From: CAIYRG01 sp964494505
Lineage (GTDB): Bacteria; Pseudomonadota; Alphaproteobacteria; Micropepsales; Micropepsaceae
Direction: 5' to 3'
Assembly: GCA_964494505.1 (NCBI GenBank)
Contig: CAZBRO010000027.1
Span: 1 to 64,000 of the forward strand
Length of the DNA stretch: 64,000 nucleotides
Positions within the stretch are counted from its first letter, which is position 1. Each line of letters begins with the position of its first letter. This document shows, one piece after another, positions 25,771 through 35,040 of this stretch. The notes below the pieces were generated by a model. The model searched no databases, was not told the origin of the DNA, and worked only from the letters and a program-made list of their open reading frames with translations. A program made the translations under genes and the position numbers.

Positions 25771-25979
25771 TTAGCTTTTTTTGCGTAGAAATCTCAATCT
25801 ATGTGACAGCAGCACAATGAACAACGTGCTAAATAGATTGAAAATAATCATCGGACTACAATTGGATATTCGCTGTAAAATGAGATGGAAATAAATATTC
25901 ATCAAATCTAAGAAACAGGCATCCAGAACGAATATTGTGTATTATGTAGGGTTGTGCCCGACAATAACGAAAAGCCGAG
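25771..25979. other. AT-rich intergenic region upstream of the kinase
   Basis: These 209 bases are much richer in A and T than the surrounding DNA (for example runs such as TGAAAATAATCATC near 25840) and contain no gene. They hold the promoters for the leftward ribbon-helix-helix gene and the rightward kinase, and the base composition suggests recent acquisition. Confidence 0.45.
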
Positions 25980-26669
25980 ATGCCACCTTTAAGCGCCGTT
26001 TTGCACTTGGAACATGAGCAGGCTGCTCCCAAGACGGAAGCCTTCGATCCCGTCCGCGAGGCGCACCATCGCATCGCCAACAACCTGACACTTGTTCTCG
26101 GCGTCTTGCGTTTGGAAGCCGCCAACGTGACCAAGCGGGAAACCGACCCGACCTCTGGCGAGGTCAGGCTGATGCTTGCGGAGATTGCGGCGCGTATCGA
26201 CGCCGTGGCCCAGCTTCACAGAATGCTCTCCGCAGAGCCTCAAGGACGGGTCGACGTGGCCCAGAATCTCTCCGCCATGTGCTTGACCTTCAAACCCTTC
26301 CTGTCCCCCTCCAGCCCGGTGGAGTTCGTCACAGACCTTTGCACCGGGTGTTTCGTTCACTCCGATCAGGTGATCCCCATCGCACTGATTGTCAGCGAGG
26401 CCATCACCAACGCACTCAAATATGCCCACCCCGCCGGTGTCCCCGGCCGCATCGATGTCGAGTGCCGCACGATCGACGGCAAGGTCGTCGTCGAAGTGGC
26501 GGACAACGGCGTCGGCCTGCCACAGGATTTCAACGTCGAACGGGACGGTGGCCTGGGATTCAAGGTGATCCGCACGCTCGCCAGACAGCTGGGCGCGAAG
26601 ACCGTGTTCGACAGCGATATGCTGGGACTGCGGTTCGTGCTGACACTCCAGGAGGCGCAGCCGTCCTGA
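25980..26669 (+). CDS. Histidine kinase of the HisKA_2/HWE-like class
   Basis: This 229-residue kinase lacks a sensor domain and membrane segments. The dimerisation helix has the phospho-acceptor motif REAHHRIANNL (27-37), followed by an ATPase domain with the N-box EAITNALKYAHP, the G1 box VADNGVGLP and GGLGFKVIRTLARQLGA. Such short soluble kinases often act in the general stress response of alphaproteobacteria or with detached receivers. No cognate response regulator adjoins it. It lies opposite to and just before the rnd stop. Confidence 0.85.
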   Translation: MPPLSAVLHLEHEQAAPKTEAFDPVREAHHRIANNLTLVLGVLRLEAANVTKRETDPTSGEVRLMLAEIAARIDAVAQLHRMLSAEPQGRVDVAQNLSAMCLTFKPFLSPSSPVEFVTDLCTGCFVHSDQVIPIALIVSEAITNALKYAHPAGVPGRIDVECRTIDGKVVVEVADNGVGLPQDFNVERDGGLGFKVIRTLARQLGAKTVFDSDMLGLRFVLTLQEAQPS

Positions 26670-26673
26670 AGCC

Positions 26674-27285
26674 TCAATGGGCGAAGATGTCGCCTTCGCC
26701 CCAACCGGCAAGATCGAGTTCGGCCCGTGCCGGCAGGAACCCAAAGCACGCCTGCGCCAGCTCCATGCGCCCCTCGCGCACCAGCATGGCGTCGAGCGCG
26801 TCCTTCAGCCGGTGCAGGAACGCGACATCGTTCGCGGCATAGGCAAGCTGTTGCTCGGTCAGGTTCTCCGCGCCCCAATCCGAACTCTGCTGCTGCTTGG
26901 AAAGGTCGATATCGAGCAGCTCCTTCACCAGGTCCTTGAGCCCGTGTTTGTCGGTGTAGGTGCGGGCAAGCTTGGAGGCCGTGCGCGTGCAATAGACCGG
27001 TCCCGCCACGACCCCGAGATAACGCCGTATGGTGGCGAGGTCGAAGCGGGCGAAATGATAGAGCTTCAGCACGTCCGGATCGCCTAAGACCCGCTTCAGA
27101 TTGGGCGCGTCGTATTGCGCGCGCTTGAACTGCACCAGATGGGCGCTGCCGTCGCCGGACGAGAGCTGCACGAGGCAGAGACGGTCGCGCGCCGGGTTGA
27201 GGCCAAGGGTCTCGGTATCGACGGCGACCGCGGGGCCGAGATTGAGCCCGTCGGGGAGATCGCCTTTGTGCAGCCGGATTTTCAA
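26674..27285 (-). CDS. rnd: Short ribonuclease D-type 3'-5' exonuclease
   Basis: This 203-residue DEDDy exonuclease has the catalytic acids in VDTETLGL, HFARFDLATI and the Tyr/Asp motif YAANDVAFL. It lacks the C-terminal HRDC domains of E. coli RNase D, as is usual for the short alphaproteobacterial form encoded next to kdsD. It probably trims tRNA or other small RNA 3' ends. Here kdsD is separated from it by an inserted kinase and small regulator. Confidence 0.9.
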   Translation of the reverse strand: MKIRLHKGDLPDGLNLGPAVAVDTETLGLNPARDRLCLVQLSSGDGSAHLVQFKRAQYDAPNLKRVLGDPDVLKLYHFARFDLATIRRYLGVVAGPVYCTRTASKLARTYTDKHGLKDLVKELLDIDLSKQQQSSDWGAENLTEQQLAYAANDVAFLHRLKDALDAMLVREGRMELAQACFGFLPARAELDLAGWGEGDIFAH

Positions 27286-27388
27286 ACGGTTTCGCCTTCA
27301 TGTTTGTCCGGCGCGCCGCCGGACCCGGCCGGACCATAGGTCGCCGGTGCGCCCTTCGCAAATATTCCCCCCAAGCCGGATACTCGCT

Positions 27389-27610
27389 ATGGCGGTCAAT
27401 GCGGCAGGGGCGCCGGAGCAATGGAGCATCGAAGTCGCGCCCGCGAGCCGTCTTGCCTCGCGGGGCTGGGGACCGGGAACCGTCCTCCCCGGCGATCAGG
27501 TGGAGATCACCTTCCATCCCTTGAGGAGCGGATCGCACGGCGGCCGCTATATGTCGCTCAAACTGCCCGACGGCCGGATCATGGGCGGCGGCGAGCGCCT
27601 CACCCCGTAA
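27389..27610 (+). pseudogene. Truncated DUF6152-like fragment
   Basis: This 73-residue reading frame contains the C-terminal half of a DUF6152-type exported protein: EQWSIEVAPASRLASRGW, then PGDQVEITFHPLRSGSHGG and LPDGRIMGGG. The usual N-terminal half with signal peptide and NPHxxI motif is absent; the frame upstream reads into antisense rnd sequence. It is probably a remnant, though a short translated peptide from ATG 27389 is possible. Confidence 0.6.
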
Positions 27611-27617
27611 TCGGACG

Positions 27618-27917
27618 TCAGCGGGCCGGGGTTGCGGGCTGATTCGCCGGGCGGCTCGCCGCTTGCGCCTTGGGGGCGGGTTCTGCTGTCGCGATGATCT
27701 TGCCGCTTCTCGGATCAATCATTGCGATGACGTTCCCGTCCGCATCCCGCACGAGCATCGGCTGCGCCTCGTTGCGCACTTGGTCCGGCGTCGGACTGCG
27801 CGCCGAGCCGATATGCAGATTGATGTCCAACGCGGGATTGGAAAACCAATTTGCGGATGCCGGCGACGCCAGCACTGCCGAGAACAACAGCGCGGGAAAA
27901 AGAAGGAGGGTCCTCAT
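27618..27917 (-). CDS. Small exported protein of unknown function
   Basis: This 99-residue protein has a signal peptide (MRTLLLFPALLFSAVLASPASA) and a short domain with QPMLVRDADGNVIAMIDPRSG, then an Ala/Pro-rich tail. The start at 27917 has GGAG eight bases upstream; start codons at 27929 and 27959 are alternatives. No family recognised. Confidence 0.6.
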   Translation of the reverse strand: MRTLLLFPALLFSAVLASPASANWFSNPALDINLHIGSARSPTPDQVRNEAQPMLVRDADGNVIAMIDPRSGKIIATAEPAPKAQAASRPANQPATPAR

Positions 27918-28067
27918 GGTGTGCTCCATCGATCGGATCGACTGAACGGCCCCAACCACAACTCAGGATAGCACACGGTAATGTGAACGTCACGCCCGGG
28001 TAACGCGGGCGCATCTCATCCGACCGTCAGGTGCTATACTCACTACACGCCTCACGGGGCTCCGATC

Positions 28068-28922
28068 ATGTCCCGATGCATTCATCGCAGCTGGATTGCG
28101 CCGACCCTCTTTGCACTGGGCGCGGGCATCGCTTTGGCCGATCCGATGGAGGATGGCCAGGCCGCCTACAACAAGGGGGATTACGCCACCGCGCTAAGAT
28201 TGTGGCGCCCCCTGGCGGAGCAGGGAAACGCGCGCGCCGAGAACAATCTCGGCGTGCTGTACGAAAACGCAAAGGGCGTCCCGCAGGACATCCGCGAAGC
28301 CGTCAAATGGTACCGCCTGGCTGCGAAGCAAGGCTATGCCGGCGCACAGAACAATCTTGGATTGATCTACGCCATCGGGCGCGGGGGTTACCCGCGCAAT
28401 CCCATCCGGGCCTATATGTGGTTCAGCCTTGCCGCCTCGTCGCTCTCGGGCGCAGTCGGTGCGGACGTCGCCCAAAGCCGCGACGTGTTCGCAAGCGCCA
28501 TGACGCCCGGACAGATTGCGCAAGCAAAAACCCTGGCGGACCAATGTCAGGCGTCGCATTACAGCCAATGCGACGAGGACTCCGACGCCGCCGCACCAGA
28601 CCCCACTCAGTCCGCCACGGTTTCCACGCCCGCCATGGCGACCACTTCCCATGCCGTCACCGTCGCCGATTACCCGTCTTCATCCATCCGCCTTCACGAA
28701 TCCGGCGAGGTGACCGTCACCTACGTCGTCACCGAGACCGGCTCGGTCAGCGTATGCACGGTCCTGATACCGAGCGGCAGCATGCGGCTCGACGATGCCG
28801 CCTGCGCCATGGTCAAGCGGCGGTGGAAATACAAACCTGCGACCGAGGACGGCAAACCGGTATCCGTGCAGTACATTTCCAGGATCGTCTTTCCCCCCAT
28901 CGTCGAATCGAGGGCGAGATGA
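28068..28922 (+). CDS. Sel1-repeat protein with TonB-like C-terminal domain
   Basis: This exported 284-residue protein has a signal peptide (about 1-24), two to three Sel1/TPR-like repeats (about 30-115; AEQGNARAENNLGVLYENAKG, AKQGYAGAQNNLGLIYAIGRG read as repeats of the same pattern), a Thr/Ala linker and a TonB C-terminal domain (about 195-280; GEVTVTYVVTETGSVSVCTV, then MVKRRWKYKPA). The TonB-C fold usually contacts receptors or the cell wall, so this may be a periplasmic scaffold. Neighbours give no clue. Confidence 0.78.
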   Translation: MSRCIHRSWIAPTLFALGAGIALADPMEDGQAAYNKGDYATALRLWRPLAEQGNARAENNLGVLYENAKGVPQDIREAVKWYRLAAKQGYAGAQNNLGLIYAIGRGGYPRNPIRAYMWFSLAASSLSGAVGADVAQSRDVFASAMTPGQIAQAKTLADQCQASHYSQCDEDSDAAAPDPTQSATVSTPAMATTSHAVTVADYPSSSIRLHESGEVTVTYVVTETGSVSVCTVLIPSGSMRLDDAACAMVKRRWKYKPATEDGKPVSVQYISRIVFPPIVESRAR

Positions 28923-29002
28923 CCGGCGGGCGGGGGGAATGGCTTGGAAGGTGGCGATGGTGCGCCGCGAGAGACCGGGCTTGGGGCAAAATGGTAACGC
29001 TA

Positions 29003-29028
29003 AGCCTATATGGGCTCTCGGTTTTTTT
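29003..29028 (+). terminator. Possible weak intrinsic terminator
   Basis: AGCC-TATATG-GGCT at 29003-29016 forms a short stem followed after five bases by seven Ts (29022-29028), 80 bases after the Sel1 gene. The stem is short, so termination may be inefficient. Confidence 0.3.
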
Positions 29029-29103
29029 GGGCGGCCATGCGACGATTGGCAGGACCGGGAACAGCCGCTAGACAATATGCATCGCTAAAGACGTGAGCCA
29101 CCG

Positions 29104-32100
29104 ATGATCAATCTCGTCCGGTTGGCCCTGCGCCGTCCCTACACGGCGGCAGTGGGGGCCGTGTTGATCCTTTTGATGTGCGGGCTTTCCGTTACCCGGA
29201 TGCTCGTCGATATCTTCCCGGTCATCGACATCCCGGTGGTGGAGGTGGCCTGGAGCTATGGCGGCCTGTCCGCCGAAGACATGGAGCGCCGCGTCGTCTT
29301 CCTCGCCGAGCGCAACTACTCGACCAGCGTCAACGGCATCGAGCGGATCGAGTCGGAATCCATCCCGGGCGCAGGTCTGGTCAAGATCTATTTCCAGCAG
29401 GGCGCGGACATCGGCGCGGCCATCGCGCAGATCACCGCCGCCAACGACAACATCATGCACTTCATGCCGCCCGGCATTGCGGCGCCCTTCGTGCTCCAGT
29501 TCGACGCGTCCAATCTGCCCGTGATCCAGATGATCCTCGGAAGCGCCGTTCTGCCCGAACAGGTGCTCTACGATTACGGCGTCAATTTCATCCGTACACG
29601 CCTCTTCACCATTCCCGGCCTGTCGGTGCCCGCCCCCTTCGGAGGCAGGCAGCGCATGATCGCCATCGAAGCCGATCCCGCCCGGCTGTCCGCCCAGAGC
29701 CTATCCTCGGCCGATCTCGTGCAGTCGCTTCTGACCTCCAACGTGATCGTGCCGGCCGGCCTCGCCCGCATCGGCGACCGCGAATACAATGTGGCGCTCA
29801 ATTCCAGCCCCACCGAAGTCGACCGTTTCCGGGAGCTGCCGGTCGGCGTGCGCAATGGCGTAGCCATCCTGTTGGGCGACGTCGCCAAGGTCAGCGACAG
29901 CTACGCGATACAGACCAATATCGTGCATGTCGACGGCCACCGCGCGGCCTATCTCCCCATCCTCAAGCATTCGGACGCCTCGACGCTGAACGTGGTGAAT
30001 GCGACGCGCGCGATGCTGCCGCTGATCCAGAATGCGGCGCCCAAGGGCATGAAGCTCGACCTTGCCTTCGATCAATCCGTTTTCGTGCGCGCGGCGGTGG
30101 CCAATGTGCTGCGCGAAGCCGCAGTGTCCTCGGTTCTCGTCTCGCTGATGATTCTGGTCTTTCTCGGAAGCTGGCGAAGCACGCTGATCGTTTCCATGAG
30201 CATCCCGCTTTCGATCTGCGCCGGCCTCGTCGGCCTGTTCCTTACCGGACAGACGATCAATCTGATGACGCTCGGCGGACTTGCGCTCGCCGTGGGTCTG
30301 CTGGTCGACAACGCCACGGTGGTGGTCGAGAACATCCACCGCAATCAGGGGCTCGGAAAGACGCTTCCCGTCGCGATCGTGGATGGCTCGGCCGAAGTGA
30401 TCCAGCCGCTCACCGTGGCGACGCTTGCCATCTGCATCGTCTTCTTCCCGGTCGTGCTGCTCACGGGGCCCGCACGCTATCTTTTCATCCCGCTGGCTAT
30501 CACCGTCGTGCTGGCGATGCTCGCGTCCTACGTCCTTTCCTTCACCATCCTTCCGACCTTCGCGCGCTATGTCCTGACCGAGCACGAACCCCATGAGGGC
30601 GAGGGCAACCGCCTGGTGGTGCTGTTCGAGAGCGCATTTGCGAAGCTGCGCGACGGCTATGGCCGAGCGCTCGCCTCCGTGCTCCGCCAGCGCGGCTTCG
30701 TGCTCTTCGCCACGCTCGCGCTGATGGTGCTGACCGGCGGGCTCGGACTCATCGTCGGCAGCGATTTCTTCCCCACGGCCGATGTCGGGATCATCAAGCT
30801 CCATTTGCGCGCGCCGCCCGGCAATCGTCCCGAAACCACCGAGATCCAAGTCCTTCAGGTCGAAAAGCTCATCCGCAAGATCATTCCGTCTTCCGAGTTG
30901 CAGACCATCAACGATCTGATCGGCGAGCCCAATTCCTACAATCTCGCCTTCGTGCCGTCCGACAATGTCAGCGGGTCCGACGCCGAAATCCTGATCGCGC
31001 TGAAAACCCCGCACAAGCCCTCGCGCGACTACATGCGGCGGATGCGCGCCGAATTGCCGGGCGCCTTCCCTGCCACCTCCTTCTATTTCCAGGACGCCGA
31101 CATCGTCAGTCAGGTGCTGAATTTCGGGCTTTCGGCGCCGGTCGACATTCAGATCCAGGACGCCAATTACAACCGCTCGTTCAAGATCGCCCAGCAGCTC
31201 ATGCAATCGCTCAAGATGATCCCCGGCGTGGCGGACGCCCATCTTGTGCAGGCCTTCAACTTCCCTGGCCTGCAGGTGAACGTGGATCGCCTGCGCGCCG
31301 CGCAGGTTGGCGTCACGCAAAAGGACATCTCGGGCAATCTTCTGACGTCGCTCTCATCCAGCGCCGGCGTCAACCCGTCCTACTTTCTCAATCCGGCGAA
31401 CAATGTGACCTACAATGTCTCCGTGCAGGTCCCGCTCGCCAAGATGACCAGCGTCTCCGATCTGCTCAGCATCCCGATCAGCTCCGGCCCCCCGCAGTCG
31501 AACATGAGACAGGAAGTCGGTCAGGGCGCCGCCCAGCCGAGCGAACCGGCCTCGCGCCTGTCCGACATCGCCGAGGTTCTTCCGGTCAGCAACATGCAAT
31601 CGATGAATCACAACACCGTCCAGCGCGTCGTCGATGTTGCGGCCAATATCGACGGCCGGGACCTTGGCGGGGTTGCCGCCGACATCCGCAAGGCGATTGC
31701 GGAAGCCTCCAAGGGCCTTCCGGAAACCACCCGGATCGATCTCAGGGGGCAGGCCGAGACCATGGATGCGTCTTTCAGCAGCCTCGCGGAAGGACTGGCG
31801 CTGGCGATCTTTCTGGTCTATGCGCTGTTGGTTATCTTGTTCCAGTCCTGGGTTGATCCGCTCATCATCATGGTGGCTGTGCCGGGCGCGCTTGTGGGCA
31901 TCGGGTGGATGCTCGCGCTGACCGGAACCACCATCAATGTCGAATCGCTGATGGGCGCGATCATGTCGGTGGGTATTTCGGTGTCGAACTCGATTCTGGT
32001 GGTCAGCTTCGCCAACGATCTGCGTTCGCGCACCAATCTTTCGCCCTTTGAAGCGGTTATCGAGGCCGGCCGTACGCGGCTGCGGCCCGTGCTGATGACG

Positions 32101-32340
32101 GCACTTGCGATGGTGATCGGTATGGTGCCGATGGCGCTTGGCCTCGGCGAAGCGGGCGAACAAAACGCGCCGCTCGGGCGCGCGGTGATCGGCGGGCTTA
32201 CGGTGGCGACGCTGGCCACCCTGTTCCTCGTCCCCATCGTCTACACGCTCTTGCGCACCAAGCCGCCAAATCTGCACATGCTCGACCAGCGCTTCCGTGA
32301 AGAGACCAAGGGCGCGCTTGCGGGAGCGGCGAATGACTGA
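29104..32340 (+). CDS. RND efflux transporter permease (HAE-type)
   Basis: This 1078-residue inner-membrane pump has the RND layout: one N-terminal transmembrane helix, a large porter loop, a central block of helices containing GGLALAVGLLVDNATVVVENI (TM4, the proton-relay Asp pair region), a second loop and a C-terminal helix block with SVGISVSNSILVVSF. It resembles the hydrophobe/amphiphile exporters rather than CzcA. The adaptor gene overlaps its end; no outer-membrane factor follows, so it must borrow one from elsewhere. Confidence 0.93.
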   Translation: MINLVRLALRRPYTAAVGAVLILLMCGLSVTRMLVDIFPVIDIPVVEVAWSYGGLSAEDMERRVVFLAERNYSTSVNGIERIESESIPGAGLVKIYFQQGADIGAAIAQITAANDNIMHFMPPGIAAPFVLQFDASNLPVIQMILGSAVLPEQVLYDYGVNFIRTRLFTIPGLSVPAPFGGRQRMIAIEADPARLSAQSLSSADLVQSLLTSNVIVPAGLARIGDREYNVALNSSPTEVDRFRELPVGVRNGVAILLGDVAKVSDSYAIQTNIVHVDGHRAAYLPILKHSDASTLNVVNATRAMLPLIQNAAPKGMKLDLAFDQSVFVRAAVANVLREAAVSSVLVSLMILVFLGSWRSTLIVSMSIPLSICAGLVGLFLTGQTINLMTLGGLALAVGLLVDNATVVVENIHRNQGLGKTLPVAIVDGSAEVIQPLTVATLAICIVFFPVVLLTGPARYLFIPLAITVVLAMLASYVLSFTILPTFARYVLTEHEPHEGEGNRLVVLFESAFAKLRDGYGRALASVLRQRGFVLFATLALMVLTGGLGLIVGSDFFPTADVGIIKLHLRAPPGNRPETTEIQVLQVEKLIRKIIPSSELQTINDLIGEPNSYNLAFVPSDNVSGSDAEILIALKTPHKPSRDYMRRMRAELPGAFPATSFYFQDADIVSQVLNFGLSAPVDIQIQDANYNRSFKIAQQLMQSLKMIPGVADAHLVQAFNFPGLQVNVDRLRAAQVGVTQKDISGNLLTSLSSSAGVNPSYFLNPANNVTYNVSVQVPLAKMTSVSDLLSIPISSGPPQSNMRQEVGQGAAQPSEPASRLSDIAEVLPVSNMQSMNHNTVQRVVDVAANIDGRDLGGVAADIRKAIAEASKGLPETTRIDLRGQAETMDASFSSLAEGLALAIFLVYALLVILFQSWVDPLIIMVAVPGALVGIGWMLALTGTTINVESLMGAIMSVGISVSNSILVVSFANDLRSRTNLSPFEAVIEAGRTRLRPVLMTALAMVIGMVPMALGLGEAGEQNAPLGRAVIGGLTVATLATLFLVPIVYTLLRTKPPNLHMLDQRFREETKGALAGAAND

Positions 32341-33481
32341 GACGACCGTACCCGTGGCTGGTCCCGTGCCTGTGAAGAAAAAGCGTGCCTGGCGTTTCAA
32401 GGCGGTGGCGATTCTTGCCCTGATAGGGGCTGGTTCGGGTGTCGCCACCCTCATCCTCGCCCAGGAAAGCAACATCGCGGCCGAACGCGCCGAACTGGAG
32501 GACGTCCAGTCGCGCGGGCCGCGCGTCGAGGTCACGACCGCGACGCCGGGTCCGACCGAGCGCACGATCCGCCTGTTCTCCGACGTGCGCCCGTACCGGG
32601 AGGTGACGCTCTACGCGAAGGTCAGCGGCTATCTCAAGACGCTGCCGGTGGACAAGGGCACCATGGTCAAACAGGGCGAACTCATCGCCGAAGTGGCCTC
32701 GCCCGAAACCGACGCCCAATATGCGAGCGCCACCGCCGACCTTGCCAACAAGAAGACGCTCTCCGAGCGCGCCGCCAAGCTTTACGACATCGGCGGCATG
32801 TCGAAGCTCGACGCAGAGCAGGCCGAGACCAATTATCAGGTCGCCCAAGCCCTGGTGAGCCAGCTCGAAACGCTGCGCTCCTATGAGCGGCTGGTGGCGC
32901 CTTTCGATGGACGGGTGACGGCGCGCTACGCCGATCCGGGCGCCCTGATGCAAAGTGCGGCCAACAGCCAGACGAGCGCCCTTCCCGTTGTCACCGTTTC
33001 GGACACCACACAGCTCAGGGTCCAGGCCTATGTCCAGCAGCAGGACGCGCCCTACGTCCATGTCGGCGACATGGCCGAAGTGGTCGACGCGGCCAATCCC
33101 TCGCGCCGCATCACCGCGCGCGTCAGCCGCACCTCCGGCGAACTCGATCCCAAGACCCGCACCCTGCTCACCGAAATCGACGTGCCCAACGCGAAGGATT
33201 TCTTCGTCGGCGGCAGCTTCGCCTATGTGACGCTGCATTTAAGCGTCGCCGCCGAACCGCAAATCCCGGTCAATGCGCTGGTGCTGCGCGACAACAAGCA
33301 ATATGTCGTCGTGCCCGACGACAAGGACGTGGTGCATTTCCGCCCCGTCGAGATCGCCTCGACCGAAGGCGGCGTGGTGCGGATAGGCAATGGGCTGAAG
33401 AACGGCGACAAGGTGGTCGTCAACGTTCCCGACGATGTGTCCGACGGCAGCCACATCCAGCCGGTGCCAATGGTTCAGTAG
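32333..33481 (+). CDS. RND periplasmic adaptor (membrane fusion protein)
   Basis: This 382-residue adaptor has an N-terminal membrane anchor (AVAILALIGAGSGVATLIL), a barrel/lipoyl segment (YAKVSGYLKTLPVDKGTMVK), a coiled-coil hairpin (about 120-175), the second lipoyl half (LVAPFDGRVTARYADPGAL) and a beta-barrel domain. It couples the pump to an outer-membrane channel. The ATG overlaps the last eight bases of the pump gene, so they are one operon. Confidence 0.92.
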   Translation: MTETTVPVAGPVPVKKKRAWRFKAVAILALIGAGSGVATLILAQESNIAAERAELEDVQSRGPRVEVTTATPGPTERTIRLFSDVRPYREVTLYAKVSGYLKTLPVDKGTMVKQGELIAEVASPETDAQYASATADLANKKTLSERAAKLYDIGGMSKLDAEQAETNYQVAQALVSQLETLRSYERLVAPFDGRVTARYADPGALMQSAANSQTSALPVVTVSDTTQLRVQAYVQQQDAPYVHVGDMAEVVDAANPSRRITARVSRTSGELDPKTRTLLTEIDVPNAKDFFVGGSFAYVTLHLSVAAEPQIPVNALVLRDNKQYVVVPDDKDVVHFRPVEIASTEGGVVRIGNGLKNGDKVVVNVPDDVSDGSHIQPVPMVQ

Positions 33482-33482
33482 A

Positions 33483-34955
33483 TCAGGCCGCGATCTCCAG
33501 GCTTTCGATCAGGGTGGCCGGCGAGGCTGCCCGATCGAGATTCCAGACCGCGTCGGAAATGCGCCCGAGTTGCCCGGGCTTCAGCATGGTCTTGGCGTTG
33601 CGCTCGAACTTGGCTTCAGCGTCGGCGCGCTGCATCGGGCGGCTGACGAATCCCGGCAGATCGTCGACGCGCTCGGTGATCACGCGGCCATCGGCAAGAG
33701 TCGCCGTCACGCTGTTCGGGCTTTTCGCCGGAACCAGCGCCGTCATCGTCGCGTCTTCCTTGACGGTAATCAGCTTCATCAGAGCCGCAGCCTTGGGATC
33801 GCGCAACGCCGCTTGCGCATAGCTCGCCGTCGTGATCGTGCCGTCGAGCATCGCGCGCGCCACGATATAGGGCAGGCTGTGGTCGGCGGTTTCCGATGTC
33901 TTGGGCGCCCAGCGCTCCGGCATGCTCCCGGCCATCTGCCAGCCCAGATGCGTCGAGCGCACCTCGATGCCGCGGATTCGCGACAAATCGCCGGCCGTCT
34001 TGGCGACTTTCGCCGCGGCCGGAATCGCGGTCTGCGTCTGAGCCTGCGCCGGATAGGATTTGATGAAGCAATCATGGATGCGGAACGGCTTGCCGCGGCG
34101 GCCGAAATTCGCCGGATCGATGTTGAGCGGACCCGACACCTGTTTGAAGAAGCCCGCGTCACCTTCGAAAATCGGCGAAGGCCCGGTGATGCCTGCTTTC
34201 GCAAGCTGGGCGGCGAAAACGGCGGCGCGCGCGGCCTCAGGGCCCGCCAGCCCTTTCCAGTTCGACAGCGCACCGAGCCGGGTCTGGTTCATCGCCAGAT
34301 GCCCGCTGAGCGCGAGGTTGACCGCTTCGGTCAGCCGTTCGGGGGAGAGCTTCATCAGTTTGCCCGCGCCGAGCGCACCGGAAATCAGCGCGTAATTGGG
34401 ATGATCCCAGCCGCGATTGTCGAGATATTCGCCGTCGAGAAAGCGGCACTCGATTTCATAGGCGAGCACTGTTGCGAGAAGAAGCTCGGGCCCCGACGCG
34501 CCTGAGGCTTCGGCGACAGAAAGGCAGGCCGCGATGTTATCGCTCGGGTGCCCCGTCCCGCGCCCGACATAGACGTCGTTGATGTCGTCGGCGCGAATAG
34601 CAGCGCCATTCGCGAACGCCGCCCATTCGAGCGTGGCGCGCCGCTTCGTCCCGATGATCGTTGCCGCATTGCCCCCGCTCGCAAGCGCTATCTCGCGAAC
34701 CGCAGCCACTGGACCTTCCTTGAACGCCGCAAGCCCGCAACCGAGCGAGTCCAGCAGATGCACCTTGGCGCGTTCGATGGTGGAGGGATCCAGATCGGAG
34801 ACATGAAGCGAATCGGCATAATCGGCAAGCTGCCGGGCGAGCGGCGCTTTGCCGGCGCCGGTCCCGCCGGCAGAACCGGTTTGCCCCGACGCGGGAACCG
34901 CAGCGAGGCTTGCAAGTCCGGCGAGGATAACGCGGCGATCGGGGTTCATGGCCAT
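33483..34955 (-). CDS. MmgE/PrpD-family protein with Tat-like signal
   Basis: This 490-residue protein belongs to the 2-methylcitrate dehydratase (PrpD) / MmgE / aconitate-decarboxylase fold: LLDSLGCGLAAF, ANGAAIRADDINDV, RGTGHPSDNIAACL and LSGHLAMNQTRLGALSNWKG. These enzymes are normally cytoplasmic, but the N-terminus here (DRRVILAGLASLAAVPASG) looks like a twin-arginine or Sec signal, implying a periplasmic variant. The substrate is unknown. It converges with the adaptor gene and is likely monocistronic. Confidence 0.85.
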   Translation of the reverse strand: MAMNPDRRVILAGLASLAAVPASGQTGSAGGTGAGKAPLARQLADYADSLHVSDLDPSTIERAKVHLLDSLGCGLAAFKEGPVAAVREIALASGGNAATIIGTKRRATLEWAAFANGAAIRADDINDVYVGRGTGHPSDNIAACLSVAEASGASGPELLLATVLAYEIECRFLDGEYLDNRGWDHPNYALISGALGAGKLMKLSPERLTEAVNLALSGHLAMNQTRLGALSNWKGLAGPEAARAAVFAAQLAKAGITGPSPIFEGDAGFFKQVSGPLNIDPANFGRRGKPFRIHDCFIKSYPAQAQTQTAIPAAAKVAKTAGDLSRIRGIEVRSTHLGWQMAGSMPERWAPKTSETADHSLPYIVARAMLDGTITTASYAQAALRDPKAAALMKLITVKEDATMTALVPAKSPNSVTATLADGRVITERVDDLPGFVSRPMQRADAEAKFERNAKTMLKPGQLGRISDAVWNLDRAASPATLIESLEIAA

Positions 34956-35040
34956 GGGTTGGGAAGAGGAACCGAAGAGTCCTGAAACCTTCCGACGAAC
35001 CTAGCGGTTTTCACCGATTTTCGCGATAGCCGAAGGGGGC

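Noticed and set aside
29701..31320. Long minus-strand reading frame of 539 codons inside the RND pump gene
   Set aside because: It is an antisense shadow of the pump; the translation is rich in Arg, His and Asp with no domain.
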